64,000 bases of DNA from contig LNAC01000738.1 in the NCBI GenBank assembly GCA_002007465.1, positions 591,628-655,627 on the forward strand. The letters run 5' to 3'. Made by a program: the position numbers and the translations under genes. This DNA comes from Ailurus styani. Taxonomy: Eukaryota > Chordata > Mammalia > Carnivora > Ailuridae. Shown here piece by piece: positions 55,816-64,000 of the stretch (positions within the stretch are counted from its first letter, which is position 1; every line of letters begins with the position of its first letter). The notes below the pieces were generated by a model. It was not told the origin of the DNA, ran no database searches, and was given only the letters and a program-made list of their open reading frames with translations.

Positions 55816-57034
55816 TCTTATATCTAACTGTTTTGATAGTCATGATTTTATAGAAATTTGCTAAGAGGGAGTTTCAGTTTTTCACCCCAAGCCTCTACTA
55901 TACACAGCTCAAAGTTATCCTAATTTACTGATGACAAGTTGAACAATTTTGTTCAAGACAAAAAAAATTCATTCAACAAACTCCACTGAACAATCAGTAC
56001 ATGCTAGATACCGGCAAAATGCAGGGAATAAATAAATAAAATCCACTTCCACACATTTAATGTTTTAGTGGAGGGTAACAGTACGTCCTTAAACAGGTCA
56101 ATAAAAAGACAAACTCATTTACATCAGCAAGTACTAATGACAATCCAAAATGTTGGTGCGACAGAAAGGAACGGATTTAGGGACAAGGGTGAGTCCTGAG
56201 AGTGTAACTTCTTTTAGGAGGGGGATGAAAGTGACTATGCTCAGCCCTCGGAAAAGCTAGAAATAACAATGCAAAAGTCATGAGCAAAAATAAAAGAGCT
56301 TAGCAAGGAGAAAGAAAAGCAAAGAAGCCAGTGTGGTTGGAGTACAGGAAATGACAAAGTCACATGGGCAGTTATACTCTGTTCTCATCAAAAGAAAAGT
56401 GTTTGCACTGGTTAATTCCCAGTTACAATATCTGTTGACCACTCTGAAGAAATCATCTTGAAGTGACTCTATGAGCCTACCAGAAAACAAAAATCAGAAA
56501 TTCCTAATTACTTTGTTACAGGCCTCCTTCATGAACCCCATTTCTAAATTCCTGCTATTCTAAAAAGAGGTAGAAAAATGTAGGTAGACGTGTGCAGATC
56601 AGCATTGCCTTATTTTGCACTGCTCTTTCAGGAACCAAAGCAGAAGCTATTTGATAATACTCCTCTTCAAAGTTATATGGCACTTTTCATCTAAGAATAT
56701 CAGAGCACTCTGTTGCAATTAAATTATTAATCCTCATGACAACCCCATCAAGAAAGTATCTGCTTTATTATCAGTAAGAACACTTGGCATTTACATGCTC
56801 ATCTTGAGGATGCTACTCAATCACACGCAGTTAATTAATGCACACAACACATTCAGAAGGCAGGTCACCATTCTTGTCCCCAGCTACAGATTAAAAGAAA
56901 AAAAAACAAAAACAAAAACAAAACCAAAAAACTGTGTTCCCAAAAGGATGAGGTATTTCTAGCCAATTTATCCAAATGAGAGGAGTATCAGAAATTGCTT
57001 GATGCATTGATCTTAGTTAAAAATCAATCGCTTT
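55816..57034. other. Mostly single-copy sequence
   Basis: An L2/MIR-like trace (CAGTACATGCTAGATACCGG) lies near 55996 and a (CAAAAA)n run at about 56902-56935. No gene recognised. Confidence 0.4.
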
Positions 57035-58238
57035 TCCACATCTCCCCCTACACACAACACACACACACAGCTCCACCCAAAGCTCTGCCAGGCTGGCCAA
57101 GCAAGCACCCTGCCCCCGTGTACTGTTCCACCATGGTCTTGCCAAAGCCAGCCCACACTTACAGCCCACACAGGGGACACCCCTTGAGCACCTGCCTCTG
57201 GTGGCCAAAGGGGATTGCGTTTCTAGGCCCCATGTGTCTGAAACAACTGAAGAAACAGTTCTTGGCCGCCTACCATCCCCAGGGCACTGCATAGAGAGCA
57301 AACTGAAACACACCCCCAGGTTTCTCTGAATAAGGCCTATCTACTTAACCTGGAGCTTCAGACAAAAGGGCAGGCTTCAAGTCTACCACACATCTGAAGG
57401 TGATGGAAGTGCTCTTTGGGAACACAGGCTGGGGACACTACCTCTAAGCCCTGACCTGGCCTTGCTACAGCTCAACAATCCCCACCAAAAAAGAGCCCGC
57501 ATACCCATCTAAAGCCCCCAGTTTTGCATCGCTCACGAAGGGAACACTTCTTGATCACTTGATCTGGAGGCCAGCAGGGCATACAAATGCAGTCCTACAT
57601 TTGCATACCTTAAAAGCTACTGCCTGAGGATCTAGTTTCCAATTAGCCTGAAAATAATTTCAGTGCTAAGTGAAATCCCTCTTTCTGGAACACTCACAAA
57701 TCTCAACATACCCTCAATAACTAAGAACTACCAAAAAAAATTTTAAAAATCAACTTGCTTAGATAATCACAGAGGTTCAAGAGACAATCAAGAGCCAGGG
57801 CAAGGTTAAACAATAAGGTTCATCTCTTACACAACACCTGCAAGACTGGGAGTGATAGAGCTGTCTCACCTAAGACACAGAATGCATAGAAACAAACACA
57901 TAGAGAAAAGTAAAATCATGAGAAAGGAATATGTTCCAAGCAAAAGAATGAGACAGAACCCCAGAAAAAACCATAATGAAATGGTGATAAGTAATTTATA
58001 ATAGTAATTATGATAAAAAGTTCAAAGTAATGGTCCTAAAGATGTTCACTGAACTGGGGAAAAAAATAGATGTACACATCAGAAACTTCAACAAAGAGAC
58101 AGAAAACATAAGAAAGTACCAAAAAAAAAAAATCACAGAACTGAATAATAAAAAACTGAACTGAAAAATACACTAGAGGGGTTCAATAATAGACTAAATG
58201 AAGCAGAGGAAAGAATCAGTAACCTGAAAGACAACATT

Positions 58239-58670
58239 GTGGAACAAACCAAAACAGAGCAACAAAAAGAAAAAAGAATTTTTACAAATGAGAATAGCTT
58301 AAGGGGCCAATGGGGTAACATCAAGAGAAATACAATTTGCATTATAGGGTTCCCAAAAGGAGAAGAAAGAGAGAGAGAGGCAGAAAACTTATTTGAAGAA
58401 GTAACAGTTAAAAACTTCCCTAAACTGGGTTAGGAAACAAACACGAATATCCAGGGAGCACAGAGACTTCCAAAGATGAACCCAGAAAGACCCACACTAA
58501 GACACATAATAATTAAAATGTCAAAAGTTAAAGATAAGGAGAGAATCTTAAAATGTCTTAAGTTAAAGATAAGGCAAAAGAAAAACAAATTGCTACATAC
58601 AAGGGAAAGCTATAAGACTATCAGGAGATTTCTCAGCAGAAACTTCTCAGGCCAAAGGGGAGTTCTTTGA
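58239..58670 (+). pseudogene. L1 ORF1 relic
   Basis: ORF1p is the RNA-binding chaperone of the L1 particle. Two short frames read IIGFPKGEEREREAENLFEE (58344-58403) and then MNPERPTLRHIIIKMSKVKD from 58476, the RRM to C-terminal-domain part. Stops and a frameshift separate them. Near 58555 a local duplication (TTAAGTTAAAGATAAGG, twice in about 45 bp) replaces the expected continuation. Confidence 0.85.
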
Positions 58671-59363
58671 TATATTCAAAGCACTGAAAGGAAAAACTTC
58701 CAAAAAGAATACTCAACCCAGCAAGGTTATCATTCAGAACTGAAGATGTTTTCCATACAAACAAAAGCTAAATGAGATCATGAATCCTAAACCAGCATTA
58801 TAGAAAGTGTTAAAGGAACTTATTTAAGCTGAAAAGAAAGGGCACTAATTAGTAACAAGAAAAAATATGGAAGTAAAAATCTCACTGATAAAGGTAAATA
58901 TATTGTAGGGATACTGAATTAATTATAAAGCTTATGAAATTTATAAAACAAAAGTAGTATAAATACACATAACTATAATAATTAGATATGGGATACACAA
59001 AATAAGATGTAAAATATGGTATCAAAAGCATAAAATGTGGAGGGTAGGATGTAAAAATGTAGAGTTTTAGAATGCTTTCAAACTTACTATCAACTTAAAA
59101 TATATTGTTATATAGAAAGACTATCAGAGATGAGCCTCATAGTAACCACAAAGAAAAAACTCAGAGTAAACACTAAAAAGATAATGAGAAAGGAATCTAA
59201 GCATAACACTACAGAAAGTCATCAAACCACAAGAGAATGAAGGAACAGAGAGGAAACAGACAAAAAACAACAAAATGGCAATAAGTACATAGCTATCAAT
59301 AATTACTTTAAATGTAAATGGACTAAATTCTCCAAATAACACACAGCAGCTGAATGAATTTAA

Positions 59364-59399
59364 ACACACACACACGCACGCACACACACACACACACAA
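59364..59399. repeat. (CA)n microsatellite in L1 ORF2
   Basis: CACACA with two CACG units, in place of the endonuclease coding sequence. Confidence 0.9.
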
Positions 59400-59584
59400 A
59401 GATCCACGCACATGCTGCCTATAAGAGACTCATTTCAGATGTAAAAACATACACAAACTGAAAGTGAAGGTTTACAAAAAGATGTTTCATGCAAATGGAA
59501 ACCAAAGAAAGCTGAAGTAGCTATACTGACATCAGACAAAAAAAAACAAAAAAAAAAACAAAAAAAAAACACACCAAACTTCAA

Positions 59585-59624
59585 AATGAAGATTGTAATA
59601 AAAGAATGAAGATTGTAATAAAAG
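59585..59624 (+). repeat. Perfect 20-bp tandem duplication
   Basis: AATGAAGATTGTAATAAAAG occurs twice head to tail. Confidence 0.97.
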
Positions 59625-61785
59625 ACAAAGCAGTCATTACATAATGATAAAAGGGTCAATCCAACAAGAAGATAAAATATTTGTAAACATTTATCCACCC
59701 AACATAAGGGAATGTAAATATATACAATAAACAGTAACAAAACTAAAGGGGGAAAATAATGACAACACAGTCACAGTAAGGGACTTAAATACCCCACCTG
59801 CATCAATGGATAGAACATCCAGACATAAAATAATGAAGCATTAACCCTTAAACCACACATTAGACCACATGGACTTATGAGACATACAGAACATTCAATC
59901 CAAAAGCAGCAGAATACACATTCTTCTCAAGTGTACATGGAACATTCTCCAAAGTAGAGGACATATAAGGTCACAGAACAAGTCTAAATAAATTTAAGAA
60001 TACCAAAATCATATCAAGCATCTTTTCCAACCACAATAGTATACAATTAGAAATAAATTACAAGAAGAAAACGGAAAAATTATAAATATGTGGAGATTAA
60101 ACAACATGCTACTGAACAACAAATGGGTCAAGGAAAAAACCATAGAAGAAATAAAAAAATACCTGAGAAAATGAAAATGGAAACGTCACATACCAAAATC
60201 TCTGAGATACAGCACAAGCAGTACTAAGAGGTAAGTTCACAGCAATACAGGCCTACAGCAAGAACCAGAAAAAAAAAAAATCACAATTTAACTTTACACC
60301 TAAAGGAACTAGAGGAAGAAGAAAAAAGAAAGCCCAAAATTAGTAGAAGAAAGAAAATAATAAATATCAGAGCACAAGTAAATAAAATAGAAACTAAAAA
60401 GACAATAGGAAAGACCAATGAAAGAGCTCATTCTTTGATAAGATGGACAAAACCAAGAAACCTCTAGCTAGATTAAGAAAAAAAGAGAAAGGGTTCAAAT
60501 AAATAAAAGCATAAATGAAAGAAAAGTTACAACTAATACCGAAGTATTACAAAAAATATTAAGAGACTACTATGAATAATTATATATCAACAAATTGGAC
60601 AACCTGGAAGAAATGGATAAATTCCTAGAAACATACATTCTTCCAAGACTGCATCATGAGTAAAAAGAAAATCTGAATAAAAGTATTACTAGAAAGGAGA
60701 TGACATCAGAAATCAAATAACTCCCAACCAAGTCCAGGACCAGATGGCTTCACTAGCAAATTCTAGCAAACATTCAAAGATTTAATACCCATCTTCCCCA
60801 AACTACTCCAAAAAATTTAAAAGGGAAAGAAAAAAGACTTTCAAATTCATTTTATGAGGATAGCAAAATCCTGATTCCAAAACTAGACAAACCCCCCCAC
60901 ACACACACCACTATCCCTGAGGAACATAAATCCAAAGGCCCTCAACAAAATATTAGCAAACCAATTCAATAATACATTAAAAGGATCATATAACATGATC
61001 AGGAGTTATTAATTTCAGGAATGCAAAGATGGTTTAACATCTGCAAATCAACCAACATGGTACACCACATTAACAAAATGAAGTATGAAAAATCATATGA
61101 TCATCTCAACAGATGCAGAAAAAGCATTTAATAAAACTCAACATCCACTTATGACAAATACTCTCAACCAAGCGGACAGAGAAGGAACATAGTTCAACAT
61201 TATAAAGCCCATATAGGACAAGCCCACAGCTAACATCATACTCAATTAAAAGCTGAAAACTTTTCCCTTTCCCTTTTCATAAGGGAAAGTAAGACATTAA
61301 ACTGTCACTATTTACAAACTACATGATTTTTACATGTAGAAAACCCTACAGAACTCACAAAAGTGTCAGAACTAATAAACAAATTCAGTAAAGCTGTAAC
61401 ATACAAAAATCAACATATAAAAATCTGTTGCATTTTTATATATACTAACAATGAACTATAGGAGAAATTTTTAAAACCCTCCTATTTATAAGTGCATCAA
61501 AAAGAATAAAATATCTAACAATAAATTTAACCAAGGTTGTAAAAGATCTATATATGGAAACCTGTAAGTCATTGATGAAAGAAATTGAAGATGACACATA
61601 TAAATGGTAAGATACTCCATGCTCATAGAGAAGAATATTGCTAAAATGTGCATATTTTCCAAAGCAAACTATACATTTAAAGAAATCCCTATCAAAATTC
61701 CAATGGCATTTTTCATGGAAACATAACAAACAATCCTAAAATTTGTATGAAACCACGGAAGACCCAAAATAGCCAAAGCAATCCT

Positions 61786-61872
61786 CCCATCCAAGTTCTA
61801 ACCAGGCCCGATCCTGCTTAGCTTCCGAGATCAGACGAGATCGGGCGCGTTCAGGGTGGTATGGCCGTAGAC
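61786..61872 (-). pseudogene. 5S rRNA retropseudogene, 3'-truncated and tailless
   Basis: On the minus strand it starts at the exact 5S 5' end, GTCTACGGCCATACCACCC, and runs 87 nt through CGATCTCGTCTGATCTCGG and GCTAAGCAGGATCGGGCC to CTTGGATGGG, where it stops. The last third of 5S is absent. I see two differences: AGCAGGGTC reads AGCAGGATC (within box A) and TTAGTACTT reads TTAGAACTT (box C). The 16-bp TSD TAGCCAAAGCAATCCT flanks it exactly at 61770-61785 and 61873-61888 and is L1 ORF2 sequence. No A-tail is present, which is the signature of tailless retropseudogenes. Not expected to make functional 5S. Confidence 0.95.
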
Positions 61873-63594
61873 TAGCCAAAGCAATCCTGAGAATAAGAAA
61901 TGAAGCCAGAGGCATCACACTCCCTGGTTACAAACTACACTACAAAGCTATAGTAATCAAAACGGTATGGTATTAATATAAAAACAGACACAGATCAACA
62001 AAATAGAAAGTACCCACATGAAACCACACACACATGATCAATTAATTTAGGACAAAGGAGGCAAGAATAAAGAATAAAGAAAGATCAGTCTTTTCAATAA
62101 ACAGTGTTGGGAAAACTGGACAGTCACATGAAAAGGAATGAAACCAGACCACTATCTTACATGGTACACAAAAATTAACACAAAATGGATTAAAGACTTA
62201 AATATAAAACCAGAAACCATAAAATTCCTAGAAGAAAGGCTACCTTGATATTGGTCTTGGCTCCAGAACTCCAGAATCAATGTCAACAAAAGCAAAAATA
62301 AACAAATGGAACTACATTAAAGTAAAAAGCTCTGCAGAGTGAAGGAACCTATCAACAAAATAAAAAGACAACCTACTGAATAGGAGATATTTCAAAATCA
62401 TACCTGACAAGGGCTTAATATCCAAAATATATAAAGAACTTACATAACAATAACAACAAAGGGGTATCTGAGTAGACATTTTTCCAAAAAGACATACAGA
62501 TTGTCAATGGGCACATGAAAAGATGCTCAGCACCACTACTGATGGAAACGCAAATCAATACCACAATGAGGTATCACCTCACCTCTGTCAAAATGGCTAT
62601 CATCAAAAAGCAAAAAATAACAAGCATTGGAGAGGATGTGGCATAAAGGGAAGCCCTGTATTGGTGGGAATATGAATTAGTGGAGCCACTATGGAAAACA
62701 GTAAGGAGGTTCCTCAAAAAATTAAAAACAGAACTACCATAGGATATAGCAATTCCACTTCTGGGTATTTATCTGGGGAAAACAAAGAACACTAAATTAA
62801 AAACATATGTGCACCACTGTGTTCACAGCAGCATGACTTACATAAGAAGCCAAGATATGGAAACAACCTAAATTTCCATCAGCGAATCAATGGATAAAGA
62901 TGTGGTGTATATAAAATGGAATACTCAGCTAATACACTGCTCAGCTAAGAATGAAATCCTGCCACTTGTGACATGGATGGACCTTGAGAGTATTATGCTA
63001 AGTGATATAAGTAAAAAAAAAAAAAAAAGACAAATACCGTATGATTTCACTTATTGATGACTTACTGCTGGAATCTAAAAAAAAATACAACACAAATAAA
63101 CAAAACCAAACTCACAGATACAGAGAACAGATCAGTGGTTGCCAGAGGAGAGGGGGTGAAATGGGTGAAGGAAATCGAGAGGTACAAACTTCCAGTTATA
63201 AAATAAGTCAGGGAGATGTAATGTACAGCATGGGAACTACAGTTAGTAACACTATATTGCAAATTTGAAAATTTCCAAAAGTGTAAATCTTAAAGTTCCC
63301 ATCACAAGAAAAAAAAATGTAACTGTGCATGGTGAGAGATGGTAAATAGACTTAATATGATCATTTCACAATGTATATAAATGTTGAATCATTATGTTGT
63401 ACACCTGAACTCATATGTTGTTGTATCTCAATTATACTTCAATAAAAAAATAATCACTTCATGCACTGCGCTCTCAAACATTTAAGCACCTATAACTGTG
63501 TAACTATTTATAAAATCAGATGGGCATCAACCAGAACACAGCCTTTTTAAATATTTCCCATAATAATGTCCCTTGGAGCAATTTCAAGTTTGCC

Positions 63595-63770
63595 TAACAT
63601 TTTCACACACATTTCTCAGTTGACCTTCACTATGACTTTATGAGTCACATTAGATGTTGATGTCACCATTTTACAAGTGAGGAAATGCAGGTTCAAGGAG
63701 ATTACAAGATTTGACCATAATTATATGGTTAGTAAGTAAAGAGGGCAGACTTTGAACCTAGGAATTTTTA
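63595..63770 (+). mobile_element. MIR element
   Basis: TCACCATTTTACAAGTGAGG, AAATGCAGGTTCAAGGAGAT and GACTTTGAACCTAGG are the MIR core and 3' half. Confidence 0.85.
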
Positions 63771-64000
63771 CCTTATGTGTTGTGTTCTGTGCTCTGCATC
63801 AGCGCTTCTCCACCCTCTTAGATTTTCATTATAAGATGATTTGTCCTTGACCTTCATCCAAGGCATTTTATCTTCCTACACCCAAGATGATGCTGATTTT
63901 ATGTTTATGACACCTACAAAGTTTTTCCAAAGTATGGACTTTGATGGAAGGGTTTTAATAAAAGTTTCCTTCAGTTGATAATGAAACCTACAACAAACAA

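Larger units (their letters stand above)
59296..62990 (+). pseudogene. L1 ORF2 relic (endonuclease-RT), multiply broken
   Basis: ORF2p supplies endonuclease and reverse transcriptase for target-primed integration. The N-terminal block SIITLNVNGLNSP is readable from 59296 and the RT block PGPDGFTSKF at 60734-60763. The catalytic box at 61311-61322 reads F-T-N-Y instead of F-A-D-D, losing both Asp. The C-terminal [12 protein letters not shown] block is interrupted by the 5S insertion at 61786. A (CA)n run (about 59364-59399) and A-rich expansion lie in the endonuclease part. Confidence 0.85.
57035..63450 (+). mobile_element. Near full-length ancient L1 (L1MA-like)
   Basis: About 6.4 kb in a single orientation. 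A GC-richer 5' UTR (57035 to about 57950) is followed by ORF1 relics (about 58050-58700), an inter-ORF spacer and ORF2 relics from endonuclease (59296) to C-terminus (about 63000). The 3' UTR ends ACTATGTTGTACACC-like, with AATTATACTTCAATAAAAA at 63430-63450. A faint TSD (AATCGCTT near 57025, AATCACTT near 63452) is possible. Frameshifts and stops throughout; not autonomous. It carries a 5S rRNA insertion. Confidence 0.88.

Noticed and set aside
57017..57313. Overlapping 98-99 codon frames on both strands
   Set aside because: They lie in the GC-richer L1 5' UTR, where long chance frames are expected.
61786..61872. Functional 5S rRNA gene
   Set aside because: Missing the 3' third and terminator, with changes in internal promoter positions, and flanked by TSDs within an L1.
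1..64000. Numerous open frames of 60-133 codons
   Set aside because: Expected by chance in this length and composition. Many lie in SINE, L1 or MLT1 sequence, and none shows a recognisable domain other than L1 ORF1/ORF2 relics, so no host CDS is called.

Overview
This is a gene-free stretch of carnivoran nuclear DNA. No protein-coding gene, exon or promoter could be supported; all open frames are short and most lie inside repeats. The organism is read from its SINEs: many copies of the tRNA-Lys-derived carnivore SINE (CAN-SINE/SINEC), with head GGCGCCTGGGTGGCTCAGT, a CT-rich middle and an AATAAA/TCTTTAAA tail, on both strands. The abundant young subtype containing GGGTTAAAGCCTCTGC points to an arctoid caniform, most likely a mustelid. 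This is an inference from repeat diagnostics, not a database match. Layout. 0-6.7 kb: SINEs, a U6 snRNA retrocopy, an MLT1 LTR, a single-base N that cuts a SINE, and an old antisense L1 3' end. 6.7-20.3 kb: mostly single-copy sequence with L1, L2 and hAT relics, two young SINEs, an ERV-like LTR segment, and L2 copies at 18.6-20.3 kb. 20.3-28.7 kb: repeat-poor, with a diverged local duplication, a 139-bp purine tract, a (CA)n microsatellite, MIR copies and a candidate conserved regulatory block near 23.8 kb. 28.7-35 kb: an ERVL-type LTR carrying a SINE, an antisense MLT1, a MER5A copy and old antisense L1. 35.05-38.43 kb: a younger L1 with a 5' inversion (twin priming), a target-site duplication and a possible short 3' transduction. 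38.5-50.4 kb: nested SINE/L1/MER5A/L2/MLT1 layers. 50.4-54.2 kb: a repeat-poor interval with retained CpGs and homeodomain-like AT-rich blocks, the best candidate here for conserved non-coding (enhancer) DNA. 54.2-57.0 kb: an inverted SINE pair and small L1 and hAT fragments. 57.0-63.45 kb: a nearly full-length but dead ancient L1 (5' UTR, ORF1 and ORF2 relics, 3' UTR), whose ORF2 carries a tailless, target-site-duplicated 5S rRNA retropseudogene. The window ends with a MIR copy. Function: nothing suggests that genes here act together. The clearest biology is a record of L1-driven retrotransposition (SINEs, U6, 5S, an inverted L1), plus some repeat-poor blocks that may be long-range regulatory DNA. 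I found no convincing new biological system. The unusual items are the tailless 5S insertion, the twin-primed L1, the SINE whose first bases match nearby flanking DNA, and the head-duplicated SINE.
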